Shown: positions 32,617 to 43,268 of the stretch, one piece after another | Numbering within the stretch: the stretch's first letter is position 1 | Layout: the number at the start of each line of letters is the position of its first letter | From: Didymella arachidicola | Lineage: Eukaryota > Ascomycota > Dothideomycetes > Pleosporales > Didymellaceae | DNA: 64,000 nucleotides | Assembly: GCA_016630955.3 (NCBI GenBank) | Contig: CM049999.1 | Span: 992,001 to 1,056,000, forward strand | Direction: 5' to 3' | The notes under the pieces: generated by a model | Told to the model about the DNA's origin: nothing | Seen by the model: only the letters and a program-made list of their open reading frames with translations | Database searches by the model: none | Translations under genes and position numbers: made by a program

Positions 32617-33159
32617 GTGTGGAACAGCGAACACAGGCCCGCTCTCATGGTGCAACAGCCGCTTAACGCAACGAGGACGAACAGATGGCTTTCAGGGCCA
32701 AGATAACATTGAAGTCTGTTCGCGAAAAGAACCCTGTGAGTTTTTCGAGAGTTCTGCTCCTACTATCAGCTTCCAACACCATTTCATTCGTCCGCCCAGA
32801 AGCAAATTTGAGACTCAAATGGAGGGCTAACGGCTTTCCGGACTCGATCACAAATATCCATGTCCGGTCATTAGGCATTGAGCATCTGGCTCGCTTATTG
32901 GCTGTGCATCTGTGTATCTCTAAGGCGTGCAACGTCGCGCTTACTCAATGCATCGGCGCACCTACGAATCTGTCTCTACCCATGCTTAGCTGCATACTGG
33001 CTTACTGGCACGACGACCTGTCCAATAGGTTCTTGGCATAATCCATTAGCAAACTTTCGCTTGACGGACATATAACTCATGATCTTACGGACAAAGCCAG
33101 CTTTTCAATCTTCTGGTCAGCACCCTTCAAAGCTGATACTAGAGCATCGGTCGTGCATC
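32617..33159. other. Spacer before the P450 gene
   Basis: About 540 bp with a 118-codon plus-strand frame (32685) that I do not recognise. It includes the P450 promoter. Confidence 0.4.
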
Positions 33160-34902
33160 ATGGCGGGGGTGTTGGATTACTTTTCTCCGTTCGGGATTCT
33201 ACTCACCTTATGCTGTACCTATATACTCTTCGAACTTACGTGCTTTGGATCTCGTGAGAAGCATCTACCACCTGGTCCGCCCACATATCCGATCGTAGGC
33301 AATGCTCACCTTGTTGTCGACAAAGATCTCTACAAAAGGTTTAAAAGCTATCTATTTATCTCTCCGTACAAGCAGTTAATTGGTACAGATTTAAAGACTG
33401 GTCTGAGAAATACGGACCCGTTTTCTCTCTCAAGATTGGCAAAGGCACCATGATAGTGTTAAACAGCCGGCGCGCAGTGTATGACCTGATTGACAAACGG
33501 AGCGCGATCTACACGTCCAGGCCACAAGACGAGCAATTCCACATGGCGTTGAAGGGCGAGAACATTGCGAACATGGAAGCCGATGCCGGGTGGAGGGCAC
33601 AAAGAAAGATTACTGCAAGGTTTTTCGCGCCAGGCAAGCTGGATGGCGAGCTAGGAAAAGTTTCAGAGGCGGAGGTCACGACTTTGATGTACGACCTCCT
33701 CATCGACCCCGAGAACTTCAGCAAGCATGTTGAGAAAACTACCGCGTCGTTCTCTTCAATCGCACTGTTCGGACAACGAGTGAAGACTCATGACGACTTC
33801 TGGGCGACAGCTGCGTACAAGGCCATGGAAGCGGTAAACGCAGCATTGAGTCCGGGTACATACCTTCCCACTGAGCAATTCCCGATATTCAAATGGATAC
33901 CTAAGAAGTGGCTTGCTTCGACACAACGAGCACAGGAGGGTTTCGATATTCCGACTCGGATCTGGACCAGAGCTCGCGAACATGTCGAAGCACGACGCAA
34001 CCACGGTAATAAACGAGAGTCCCTGATGGACGATCTGCTCGAAGACGAAAGTATCACGCTTGATGACGCTTTCAAAGGCACAAAACTTGCCAACTTTGTT
34101 GGAGCTCTCATGCAGGCTGCTGCCGAGACCAGTGCACTCACCATGCGGACAAGTATCATGTTCCTAGCCACGCATCCGTCAGTCCAGGAGAAAGCCCAAA
34201 AAGAGCTCGATGCTTTATGTGGAGTTAGAAAAGTGCCTACATTTGCAGACTTTCACAACTTGCCATACATCAATTGCATCATGAAAGAAGGACTGCGAAT
34301 CCGACCGGTGTAAGTGACATCGGTGACTTACAAAGAGCAACAGTGTTGACGGGGCCTTGTAGTGTGCCAACAGGTATCCCACACCGATGTACAGAGGATA
34401 ATTGGTACGAGGGGATGCTTATTGTAAGCCACACATTCTCTGCCTCCATTGTGCACACACTGACCATCCCCAGCCCAAAAACGCTACAGTGATGATCCCT
34501 CAATGGGCACTGAGCCACACCTACTACTCTAACCCCTCAGCTTATAATCCTGACAGGTATCTCAACCATCCTGGCCTAGCAACAGAATACGCCGCCTCAT
34601 CCGACTACGAGAACAGAGACCACTATACCTACGGCGCTGGCCGACGTATATGTGCCGGTATTCATCTCGCAGAGCGCACACAGTGGCGTATGCTTGCGCG
34701 ACTTCTCTGGGCGTTTAGGATAGAGCATGCGGTCGATGAGGATGGGAAGGAGATTGAAATCGACGAGGAGGCATATGAGGAGAAGCTGATCACAGGGCCG
34801 AAGCCGTTTCGGGCCAGATTTACGCCTCGAAGTGGGGAACATGTGAAGGTTATTGAGAGGGAGTTGGAGGCGGCCGGGGAGGTCTTGAAGAAGTGGGAGT
34901 GA
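33160..34902 (+). CDS. Cytochrome P450 monooxygenase
   Basis: Exons 33160-33338, 33389-34309, 34363-34423 and 34474-34902 give 529 residues. An N-terminal anchor (PFGILLTLCCTYILFELTCF) is followed by the proline-rich hinge LPPGPPTYPIVGN. The I-helix has QAAAETSALTMR, with the usual acidic-Thr pair, the K-helix ExxR is in KEGLRIRP, and the heme loop is YGAGRRICAG, with cysteine ligand. The extra third intron cuts near the meander. The last 60 residues have the typical C-terminal beta structure. This is an ER-bound monooxygenase of the type often found in secondary metabolism; substrate unknown. Adjacent MFS transporter and SGNH hydrolase may belong with it. Confidence 0.9.
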
Positions 34903-35096
34903 GATGGCCACGAGCTTGACGCGTGCAGACATCGTTCAAGTATACGTCGGATCAGCTTGAAGAATACCCGCTGCCTTCCTACTCGCTCCGTCTTTTTGGA
35001 ATTGTATTTGTTATCCCTCTTCGACGCCTACTCCAGCACCACAGAACAGGAAATGTCATGCTCGCAGCGGACTTTGACATTAGGCTGACTACGCTC

Positions 35097-36491
35097 CTAT
35101 GTCCGGTAGTCACCATTAATAGTAACATACTCGTGGCTGAAATCACACGTCCAAAACACCGCCTCTTCACCGCCCTTGCTCTCACTCAACTGCACCTTGA
35201 TCTCGAGATCCTCCGCCTCCAGGATCTTCGCCGCCCGCGCCTCATCGACCTGCTCCGGTTCGCCCCGCACCAGCAACTTCAGCTCCTCACTGCCATCGCT
35301 AGGAATAAAGCTGACACTGGTCTCTTCGGGAACTACACCGTCGACGTTCTCAGCGTACCCAGTGGCGCACAGGATTCGGCCCCAGTTGGCGTCCTTGCCG
35401 TATAGCGCCGTCTTAACAAGCGGAGAGCGGGCAATGGTAGATGCAACGCGGTGCGCGTCTTTGTAAGTCGCGGCATTGGTAACGCGGATCGTGACGAATT
35501 TTGTCGCGCCTTCGCCGTCGCGGACGACAAGTTTGGCAAGATCAATCGCAAAATCTGTAAGCGTTGATTGGAATGCTTCAAAATCCGCGGACGCGGTGGA
35601 GTCGATTGTTTTCCCGCCCGCGGCGCCGTTGGCGAGGATTGCAACTGTGTCGTTGGTGCTCGTATCGCCGTCGATGGAGATGCTGTTGAACGACTTGGTG
35701 ATGGCGGCTGTGAGTGCGGTTTGCAGTGGCCCGGGGGAGACGGGCGCGTCGGTGCAGATTACGCCCAGCAGGGTGGCCATGTTGGGGTGGATCATGCCTG
35801 CGCCCTTCGTCATGCCGGTGATGTGGTATTCCTCCTGGCTGCTGGGCAGGGTGAAGGTTTTGGAGACGAGCTTGGGGAAGGTGTCGGTTGTGCAGATTGC
35901 TTTCGCTGTGCCGAGCCAGTGCTCGTGCGTGTCTCCGAGGTTATAGTATGCGGTAGGGATCTTGGAGACAATTTTCTGGATAGGCAGGCGCTGGCCGATG
36001 ACGCCGGTGCTCATGACGATGCTTCGACTCTGGCCGTCGTCCTCGCCATTGCTGTCCTTGATGAATGCTTGGTCGGTTTCCCTGCCCATCAAGGTTGCGT
36101 CGTCGATACCGCCTTTTCCTGTGACGGCATTGGCGCACCCACTGTTGATGATGACCGACCTGATGCCCTCGCCTTTCCTACTCTTGAGCAAGTTTCGGCT
36201 CACTGTGACAGGTGCGGCTTGGAACTTGTTGGTTGTGAACACTGCAGCACCGGCGCATGGTGAATCAGACGCAATGAGTGCCAGATCGTCGAATCGAGCG
36301 TTTGAAGCCTTCACGCCGACATGTGCGCTTCCGGCCTTGAAGCCGAGGGGATATGTGCCGGCTGTTGGTACATACTTCTTCTTAGCAGCAGGGATTGTGC
36401 CGTCGCCTGGTGCTGCATAGCTTCGCGTTTGGGACGCAAAGATGCGGTTCGTACTGGCGAGGAAACGAGGATTGGGGCGCGCGAGCGACAT
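35097..36491 (-). CDS. Arginine biosynthesis bifunctional protein ArgJ, mitochondrial
   Basis: A single 464-residue frame from ATG 36491. It starts with an Arg/Ser-rich mitochondrial targeting region (MSLARPNPRFLASTNRIF). The self-cleavage site of the family is KGAGMIHPNMATLLG, where the chain splits before Thr to give alpha and beta subunits, and the threonine becomes the nucleophile. Other conserved parts are SVIINSGCANAVTG, SIVMSTGVIGQRLP and DGDTSTNDT. The enzyme transfers the acetyl group from N-acetylornithine to glutamate (and can form N-acetylglutamate), recycling acetyl in arginine synthesis. Long frames on the opposite strand are shadows. Confidence 0.95.
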   Translation of the reverse strand: MSLARPNPRFLASTNRIFASQTRSYAAPGDGTIPAAKKKYVPTAGTYPLGFKAGSAHVGVKASNARFDDLALIASDSPCAGAAVFTTNKFQAAPVTVSRNLLKSRKGEGIRSVIINSGCANAVTGKGGIDDATLMGRETDQAFIKDSNGEDDGQSRSIVMSTGVIGQRLPIQKIVSKIPTAYYNLGDTHEHWLGTAKAICTTDTFPKLVSKTFTLPSSQEEYHITGMTKGAGMIHPNMATLLGVICTDAPVSPGPLQTALTAAITKSFNSISIDGDTSTNDTVAILANGAAGGKTIDSTASADFEAFQSTLTDFAIDLAKLVVRDGEGATKFVTIRVTNAATYKDAHRVASTIARSPLVKTALYGKDANWGRILCATGYAENVDGVVPEETSVSFIPSDGSEELKLLVRGEPEQVDEARAAKILEAEDLEIKVQLSESKGGEEAVFWTCDFSHEYVTINGDYRT

Positions 36492-36852
36492 GATGAAGCG
36501 TATGAGCAGCGAGCTCGACTACGCAGGGGTTTATATATGGCTGTGCTGGTGTGAGTAACATGCCTGATATCGAACAAAACCGCGCAGTCGCAAATGACGC
36601 GGAGCCGTGATAGCTCTCCAACTACAAAGCCTGACTAGGACTCAATGATAACCAAAACTAAATTGACATACCTCAGAACTTCTATGTGTACAGAGCTCAC
36701 CAATAGATAGCGTATACCCTACAATTACACCAAAGACGCCAGCAATGACTGTTCGTTTCCTCTCAAAATTCCCGCGCTGAAGGACATAGCTCCAAGGCCC
36801 CTTCCGCTATCGGCTCATCCGCCACCAAACCAATCGCGTCTTAGTCCCTCCT
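36492..36852. other. Spacer upstream of ArgJ
   Basis: About 360 bp with the ArgJ promoter and the 3' end of the small membrane protein gene. No clear operator seen. Confidence 0.4.
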
Positions 36853-37251
36853 CTAGACCCACACCAACACGAGCGCCCCCAACGTCGACCCCCCCAGATA
36901 GCTCAGCAAAATCAGATACCAAGTTGCCAGCATGCGCTCCGGCCGCGCGACAAATGGCGATGCAATGAATAGGAGTATTGCCGTAGGCAAACCGGCAGTG
37001 ATTGAGAGCCGCAGCCCCGCAGCGAGATCGGTGAGGAAGATGCAGACCGCGCTGGAAGGAGTGGTGTAGGGGAGGTTATGGACTCCATACAGAATGAGGC
37101 ACTGGGACGCTGCGAGGAACAGAATCAGAGCGAGTGCGCAGGATTCGAGCAGCTCGTGGGCATGTGCGAAGGTGCTGTGTAGTGGAGCAGGCTGGGTAGA
37201 CTGTTGTGTGAGTGGTAGCAGCGTCTTCTGCTCAGCCGGATGGGCATCCAT
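36853..37251 (-). CDS. Small membrane protein of unknown function
   Basis: ATG 37251 (MDAHPAEQKTLLPL) gives 132 residues. Three hydrophobic segments are seen: ALALILFLAASQCLILYGV, LRLSITAGLPTAILLFIA and TWYLILLSYLGGSTLGALVLVWV. I do not recognise it. The longer frame upstream of this ATG lacks an ATG. Orientation matches ArgJ, but co-regulation is not implied. Confidence 0.6.
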   Translation of the reverse strand: MDAHPAEQKTLLPLTQQSTQPAPLHSTFAHAHELLESCALALILFLAASQCLILYGVHNLPYTTPSSAVCIFLTDLAAGLRLSITAGLPTAILLFIASPFVARPERMLATWYLILLSYLGGSTLGALVLVWV

Positions 37252-38390
37252 GACTGTTGCGAACGACAGTCCTTCTCGAAGCTGTGAAGGTGACAAAGGT
37301 AAGTAAGCTTAAGCAACCAAAGCATTAGACGATAGTCAAAATATCATCGGGTTTGACCGTTGCCGGCTGTCTCATTGCAGCAGTGACCTCGTCGCACCCA
37401 CCGGGAATAGAACAAAGTCAACATTGACCGCCATACTGCCTCTGTCGCTATGCGTTCATGTCAAAGCAGCCTCAACTCACACTAAGCTCCCGGGAAAGAC
37501 ACCAAGAATGAGCATGCAACCGGACTCCCTGCGAAGCCTCCATACCAGGCACGAGAACAGCATGCTGTACCAGAACGGCAATGCGCTAGCCCCACGCAGC
37601 ATCCCAAGTCCGCACCGTCAAACACACCACGCTATGCGCAGCGTCCGTCACCCATGCTCACTCTTCGTCTTGCAAGAGGCTGCCGCCTTCAAGTCAAACC
37701 CACAATCATGGTGTGCAGTATCTATCCACGCATTGACAACGACACCCTCGGCTTCGCCATGTCATGTCATGCGTGATTACCGGCACGCCAAAGAAGCAAG
37801 CAAATCTCAAGGTGATCTCGTGAGACCATGATGATCATCGCCATTTTTCTCATACCTTTATTCATTATTCGAGGCTGAAACGTTGCCAAAAAGTACCAGT
37901 GCGTCATTGTGCCTTCATTGCGTCTCCTCCAGGCTCTGTCGTTGTTTCATGGTGAGCATGGGGTCCGCAAAGTCCGCGCGTGGGGGGCGCAACAGCCCGC
38001 GCTTTTGGGCATGACAAAGCAACGACGGACTCGAGGGCGAGCGATAGCAGGGTCCAGCGCGGTGCATGTTTTGTTTGTCCGTCACCACCGGTACACAGAT
38101 GTGGGTGGTGTTATCGAGGTCATAATGAAAGGGCGCCCTTCAGCAAAGGGCACTCCGGCCTTTGTGGTGTGCAAGACATTCACGTCAAAGACGAGCATTG
38201 TTGTGTCTACCTTCGAACTAACCGCGAAAGCGCGTCTTTGTGGAGACTATTCTAGAACTATTCCAGAAGCTTGTTTGACCCAGCGTCTATTTCGATCGGA
38301 CGCAAGGGGCGCTCGTCAATCGTGGGTTCGTACGTTGGTGGCGCACCCGTAGACAGGTGACGTGCAGCCTGTGAGCTTTTGCGAGGCACG
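37252..38390. other. Long intergenic region
   Basis: About 1.1 kb between divergent genes. A plus-strand frame (37424-37831) and others are not supported by any feature. Confidence 0.45.
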
Positions 38391-39380
38391 ATGAGCCCGA
38401 TTGAGCAAGCAGTACATATCGAAGGACCATCCGCATCGCACACGGCAACAATCGTCGCGCGTGGCCAACAGCCGCATGAACAACCCACAGCGCCGCTGCC
38501 TTCGCCTTCGATCCCATCATCATCTCCCTTGCCAACAATACGCATACAACAAGCGACCATCTCCACATCGCAGCAGTTTACAATCGCACCCGACGCACAT
38601 CCAACCATGCCGGCAACGATATCTGAGACCGCGGGGCCAGCACAGGACAGTCGCGGTCTCTCGGCAGCATCAATAGCCGGGCTGGCCATGTTACCTGTCG
38701 CCGTACTCCTCATTGCAGCAGCGATTTTCATATATTTCTGGGCACGCGCACGCCGCAGGCGAGGGCCTGAGATCCAGCGCATTGGTCCCACACCTCCGCC
38801 GGCGCCAGCAGTGCCAGAAAAAGACGTGCGTGGTTTTCGAACGCACAGCGTTTCATTCGAGTCCATGGCCAGCGGGGGAAAAGTGACGTGCATGACGGCG
38901 ATGAGCACTCCGCTTGCGCATAATGGATGGGCTGCGCAAGTTGACTCGCCGCGGCCCCGGGCAAGGCCTTCGAATGACAGCGCTGTCCAGCATAATCCGT
39001 GGCACGATCAGCGTCCCAAGGTCTCGGCAGATATCACAACGGCTGAGCTCCAGGTTCCACGGCGGGATGTTGATGAGGGGAATGATAGTCCGATCGATCG
39101 CAGCAGTCCGTTTCGATTGAAGCGAGGCGATACGCGGAAGAGAAGCAGTCTGGACCCGGAACTTATGAGCGCATGGCCTGCGCCGCCACAGCCTGTTGCA
39201 CAGCCCGTACCAATACACAATACTCGGACTGGAAAGTCATACATGGAGCGAAGGTCTATCAGCGCGGAGTACTTTGCGCAGGAGAAGGATAGCCGGAATG
39301 CGAGAGGTACGCAGGAATACTGGGAAGACATCAGGCTCGAGCTAGGTCCGGATCCAGGACCGATCGTCAAATCCCACTGA
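38391..39380 (+). CDS. Single-pass membrane protein, unknown function
   Basis: ATG 38391 (MSPIEQAVHIEG) gives 329 residues. A Ser/Thr/Pro-rich outer part of about 90 residues leads to one strong membrane helix, SIAGLAMLPVAVLLIAAAIFIYFW (about 92-118), then an Arg-rich stop-transfer stretch (ARARRRRGPE) and a long disordered cytoplasmic tail. No signal peptide is apparent. The layout is like fungal wall-sensor-type proteins, but nothing specific supports that role. Confidence 0.65.
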   Translation: MSPIEQAVHIEGPSASHTATIVARGQQPHEQPTAPLPSPSIPSSSPLPTIRIQQATISTSQQFTIAPDAHPTMPATISETAGPAQDSRGLSAASIAGLAMLPVAVLLIAAAIFIYFWARARRRRGPEIQRIGPTPPPAPAVPEKDVRGFRTHSVSFESMASGGKVTCMTAMSTPLAHNGWAAQVDSPRPRARPSNDSAVQHNPWHDQRPKVSADITTAELQVPRRDVDEGNDSPIDRSSPFRLKRGDTRKRSSLDPELMSAWPAPPQPVAQPVPIHNTRTGKSYMERRSISAEYFAQEKDSRNARGTQEYWEDIRLELGPDPGPIVKSH

Positions 39381-39795
39381 GAACGGGCTGCATGTGTAAA
39401 CGGAGTGGACGCAGATTTAGAGGGCCTGAGGCATTGTGAAGGCATGATTAGCGCGGCTTTGACACGTTATGGTATACCCTTGGAAAGCAGGCTATGGATA
39501 GACTTTTCCACTTTTTGTATTCGTCTGTAGATATGTTAACGACTGAATGTAGACTAATGACTGGTCCGACACACCCTCTGAGAACGCTTGTGGTATGCTT
39601 TCGTCTCTTCTTCATCGTACGGACGCTAGCAAGCTTGCAAATAGGTCTTGCTATGTGGTGGGCGGCTAATGATCTTTCGAGTACGGATAGGTTGCGCAGT
39701 TGGCGCGGAACCCGTGCGTGGTACCGTAGGCAGTCCTGACGGTCCCTAAAATTACTACCGCTGCTATTTTTGCGTGGCTCCCCGGTCGATTTCCC
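39381..39795. other. Convergent intergenic spacer
   Basis: A 415-bp gap between two converging genes; terminators of both are expected. Confidence 0.4.
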
Positions 39796-40245
39796 TCAGT
39801 CGCTCGACCCACATCCTCTGCAACCGCAGTTAACGCACTGGATGTCCTGGTTCTCCTTCATCTGCTCCTTGGGCACGCGACAGATGCACGTGGATCTGAA
39901 GTTTGTCTCCTTGGTCTGGATGCACCGCGTGCAGCACAGCTTCTCGTAGCCCTGCTTCTTCCACTTGGCGATCAGCATGGCGTCCGCATAGCCATTCTTG
40001 AGGAGCCAGTCGTACAGCTGCTTGCTGATGGCTTCCTTTTCATAGTACAGGTCGTAGATGTATCGCGAACGCTGATGGGTGATTTGGAAGATGGGCCACG
40101 TCATCTCATACTTCTTCTTGCCCTCGTGCGACGCATTTTCGGCATCTTTCATCTTGTTCTGGAACTCGAGTAGTGTGTCTTCCAGGTCCTCGAAGCCGTC
40201 TGGGGGCGCCTTCTTGGAAGCGCGCGCAGTGCGAACGGGTGGCAT
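39796..40245 (-). CDS. BUD31: Pre-mRNA splicing factor BUD31
   Basis: ATG 40245 (MPPVRTARASKKAPPDGF) gives 149 residues with the well-conserved G10/Bud31 fold. Landmarks include TWPIFQITHQRSRYIYDLYY, AISKQLYDWLLKNGYADAMLIAKWKKQGYE and a cysteine-rich C-terminus (LCCTRCIQ, TCICRVPK, CVNCGCRGC) that binds three zinc ions. Bud31 is part of the spliceosomal NineTeen-related complex. The longer frame upstream of this ATG is not part of the protein. It is divergent from NDUFA6, with 231 bp between starts. Confidence 0.95.
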   Translation of the reverse strand: MPPVRTARASKKAPPDGFEDLEDTLLEFQNKMKDAENASHEGKKKYEMTWPIFQITHQRSRYIYDLYYEKEAISKQLYDWLLKNGYADAMLIAKWKKQGYEKLCCTRCIQTKETNFRSTCICRVPKEQMKENQDIQCVNCGCRGCGSSD

Positions 40246-40476
40246 GGCGGCGTTTGGCGGTACAGATACAGTGGCAGTACTACAAGAAATCGCGCGGTGT
40301 CTTGGTGCTTCAGTGCTGTTTGCTTGTCTTGGTCGATGCTTTCGCCAGGCTTGCGCGCATCCGCAGCTTTCAGAAGACGCCGCCCGCGCTAGCAATGCCA
40401 AGCGGAGCAACCACCGAGCCGCATCGTCACTCCACGGCAAGCTCGGTGAAGACTCGAGCTCCGCAACACCGCCAAC
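40246..40476. promoter_or_regulatory. Divergent promoter, BUD31 / NDUFA6
   Basis: The 231-bp gap between two start codons on opposite strands must serve both genes. Confidence 0.5.
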
Positions 40477-41128
40477 ATGGTCATCAACCCTACCTATCTT
40501 GCCCAGCGCACGCGCTCGTGTATGGACCACGCCTGACCCCGTCATTGAAGCAAACGGAGCGCTAACGCGGACACAGCGGTCAACTGGACTGATGCAAAGA
40601 AGAGGGTCATCCACAGCTACCGGGACTGGCTGCGATCGGTACGTGCCCATGCGCAAGACATATGAACGCTGGGAGGATGGGCAATTTCTGAGGCACGGTT
40701 GCCGCAGGAGGGTGGAAGCCAGCTGGACTCAGGCGTGCCTACGGAGACATTGAAAACATGAGACACCGGCACAGCACAGGCTGACCAGACATGACAGGCC
40801 CCCGAGATCCAGACCATGTACTCGCTGAATCTCCCAGTCTCGACATTGCGGACGAAGATTCGCCAAGAGTTCGAGCGGCACCGATTCGTGAACCAAATGA
40901 AAACGGTCGACGTTCTGTTGTTCAACAGCCACCAGGAATTCCAGGAGACGCTCAACTACTGGAAACAAGTGTCACACGTCCTCAAGTATTTCCGGGCCGA
41001 GGAAGAACCTAAAGCGAGGCTGCCAGCCAACTTCATCAACGGCTTCTTGGAGGTAAAGCTCACAGTCATGCTAAGCCTTCTGCCATGCTCCATACACGGT
41101 GCTAACCACGACATAGGGACGTAACTGA
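40477..41128 (+). CDS. Complex I LYR subunit NDUFA6 (B14)
   Basis: Exons 40477-40519, 40577-40638, 40798-41052 and 41117-41128 give 123 residues. The second intron is long for this genome (159 bp) and the last exon codes only GRN. The LYR-type motif appears as HSYRDWLR (about 28-35), then LNLPVSTLRTKIRQEFERHR and LLFNSHQEFQETLNYWKQ. The fungal family ends FLEGRN, and the final splice restores exactly that ending. The protein is an accessory subunit of mitochondrial complex I that binds acyl-carrier protein. All four introns/exons have canonical borders. Confidence 0.88.
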
Positions 41129-41288
41129 TCGAGAATGTAAGGCCTGGGGCCAGGACGAACAAGACAAAGAAAGCGTGTATATAGCTTTGTCACAATACCA
41201 TTTCCTTTCTCGTGCGCCGATCCGTAGATGCTATCCATGAACGCCTGCAATGCAATGTCCCCTATCTCATGTGCAGCAATGAGCACTT

Positions 41289-41859
41289 CTACTGTTCCAT
41301 CTTGTTGATGAACTCCTCCCTCGAAACGGTGAACTTATCTGTGACTACATCACACATGTTCATCAGATCCTCGAGGCCCTTCTCCAATACCTGGTACACA
41401 CTGACATTGTCTGCAGTAGACTCAGCAAGGTGATCAGAACAGTGACAGCTGTGCAGACTTACCGTATGTCTGGATACGCAGGTTCATCTTAGTCTCAGAG
41501 GGATGAGGAATAGAGTATCCACAGAACTCGACATCAGGGCTGCCACGTCGTTAACGAAAGTGCTCGAAAAGACTGTTTCAGTTCGTCATAGAGAAAGTGT
41601 CAAGACTTACTTCTTCATGATGATATACCTCAGCGCATTGCCGAGCGTGTGGTCCTCGCCGTCAAACTGAAAAGAAGCAGCGCTCTCGGTCGCACCTGCC
41701 AGCTGCACAGCATCAGCTTCATCACATCTTCAAGAGATATTGCTTCGCACGTACGACACGTATTCTGTCGCGATCGACCGACGCATCAATCTCCTCGCCG
41801 TGCTCGGATGCAGGGTCGATGATCTTGGGCGCAACCCGTTCTCCTGTGGCAGACGGCAT
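41289..41859 (-). CDS. RPC19: RNA polymerases I and III subunit RPAC2 (Rpc19)
   Basis: Four exons on the minus strand: 41859-41755, 41702-41611, 41539-41463 and 41410-41289, giving 131 residues. After splicing the family core reads RIRVLAGATESAASFQF, DGEDHTLGNALRYIIMKNPD and VEFCGYSIPHPSETKMNLRI. The second intron of 71 bp interrupts MKNP; all borders are GT...AG. The end is VTREEFINKMEQ-like (VSREEFINKMEQ). The subunit pairs with AC40 in the alpha-like heterodimer of Pol I and Pol III. Its gene converges with NDUFA6 and diverges from HIS3, 354 bp between starts. Confidence 0.9.
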
Positions 41860-42213
41860 TTTCTTTCTGTTCCTTGCTCTTTTTGGTGCTTTTGAAGATC
41901 GTTTCAGTCTTGCGACAGCAACAGTGATTCCTGACAGGCGATATATGCAACGAGGGCGTGGCTTTGCGATATCCAAAACTTTTTATCTGAGCGCGGTCGC
42001 GTCGGCGAATGAGCGCTGGCTTATATTTTTTCAGCCCTACGAAGCGTCGCCGCCCGCGCTAGGCCATGACGCACCCCACGGCGCACGCCCGACATCCCAC
42101 CGAGACTTTTCCCACCGACGTAAACACTTGCAATTGAGTCTGCACCACCTCACTCTCGGTAGAACAGCACTCAAACTATCACACTCACCGGTAAAACAAC
42201 CACCACCGCCACC
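41860..42213. promoter_or_regulatory. Divergent promoter, RPC19 / HIS3
   Basis: The 354-bp gap separates two genes read away from each other. It is rich in CG and CAC runs. I see no certain TGACTCA (general amino acid control) site. Confidence 0.45.
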
Positions 42214-42918
42214 ATGCCGCGCGCCGCAACCCTCAACAAAGACACCAACGAGACCAAAATCCAAGTCTCCATCAACCTCGACGGCGGCGAGCTCCCCGCT
42301 TACGAACACTCCGATTTCTGGGCGGCCTACGATAAGAAGAACTTGAACGGCGAAGGCGAGAAGATTGACAAAGAGCATGCCACACAAAAGTCCACCTCGC
42401 AAGAAATCCAAGTCGACACCGGCATCGGTTTCCTCGACCACATGATCCACGCCTTGGCCAAGCACGCCGGCTGGTCCCTCCGAATCCGAGTCAAGGGCGA
42501 CCTGCACATCGACGACCACCACACAGCTGAGGACTCGTTCCTCGCACTCGGCACCGCGTTCAAGAACGCCCTGCAGGGAAGCACAGGCCTCGCGCGCTTC
42601 GGCCATGCGTATGCGCCGCTCGACGAGGCACTCAGTCGTGCCGTCATCGATCTAAGCAACCGACCGTATTGTGTTACGAATTTGGGGCTCAAGAGGGAGA
42701 AGTTGGGCGATTTGAGTACAGAGATGATTCCGCATTGCCTCCAGAGTTTCGCGCAGAACAGCGGTACTACACTACACGTCGATTGCATCAGGGGAGACAA
42801 CGACCACCACAGGGCAGAGAGTGCTTTCAAGGCGTTGGCTGTCGCTATCAGGCATGCTACAACAGTGGTCAAGCAGTGGGAAGGTGAAGTCAGGAGTACG
42901 AAGGGCGTGCTGTACTAG
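42214..42918 (+). CDS. HIS3: Imidazoleglycerol-phosphate dehydratase
   Basis: A 234-residue, intronless frame from ATG 42214 (MPRAATLNKDTNETKIQ). The paired histidine-rich metal-binding motifs are present: GFLDHMIHALAKHAGW, IDDHHTAEDSFLALG and DNDHHRAESAFKALAVAIRHA. The end is the family's STKGVLY. The enzyme dehydrates imidazoleglycerol phosphate, the sixth step of histidine biosynthesis. A stretch of about 20 residues (near ELPAYEHSDFWAAYDKKN) is extra compared with the yeast enzyme but sits before the first motif, a place where fungi differ. Confidence 0.95.
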   Translation: MPRAATLNKDTNETKIQVSINLDGGELPAYEHSDFWAAYDKKNLNGEGEKIDKEHATQKSTSQEIQVDTGIGFLDHMIHALAKHAGWSLRIRVKGDLHIDDHHTAEDSFLALGTAFKNALQGSTGLARFGHAYAPLDEALSRAVIDLSNRPYCVTNLGLKREKLGDLSTEMIPHCLQSFAQNSGTTLHVDCIRGDNDHHRAESAFKALAVAIRHATTVVKQWEGEVRSTKGVLY

Positions 42919-43268
42919 ATGTGCGGTGGTCGGGGCACGACGAAATACACGCACATGATATACGACTCAGATGTTTGAATGGATAGTTTTACATTCCCAA
43001 GGGTGCCGGCTTGTTGACCAAAGCCAGCGTGAGTGAGAGAGATGGACTGGCGTTCGAATCGACCGCACTCCATCCACCTCCGCTCGCCATTTTCTCCGCC
43101 CATCTGCATCCAGATATATGAGACACTGACCGACTATCCCTTTCTGAGGTCTTCAGCTACGTAAATTCGTTGATCAAGCGACACTCTCCCATCGTTACAT
43201 CCGGAGCAGGGCCAGATAGCTGTGAAGTCTGCGACAGAAATTTGATACAACCGACAGCAGACGCGCAT
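42919..43268. other. Convergent intergenic spacer
   Basis: About 350 bp between HIS3 and the P450 pseudogene, which converge. Nothing recognised. Confidence 0.4.

Noticed and set aside
35568..36263. Long plus-strand frame (231 codons) opposite ArgJ
   Set aside because: It is a shadow of the well-supported minus-strand ArgJ gene and has no known motif.
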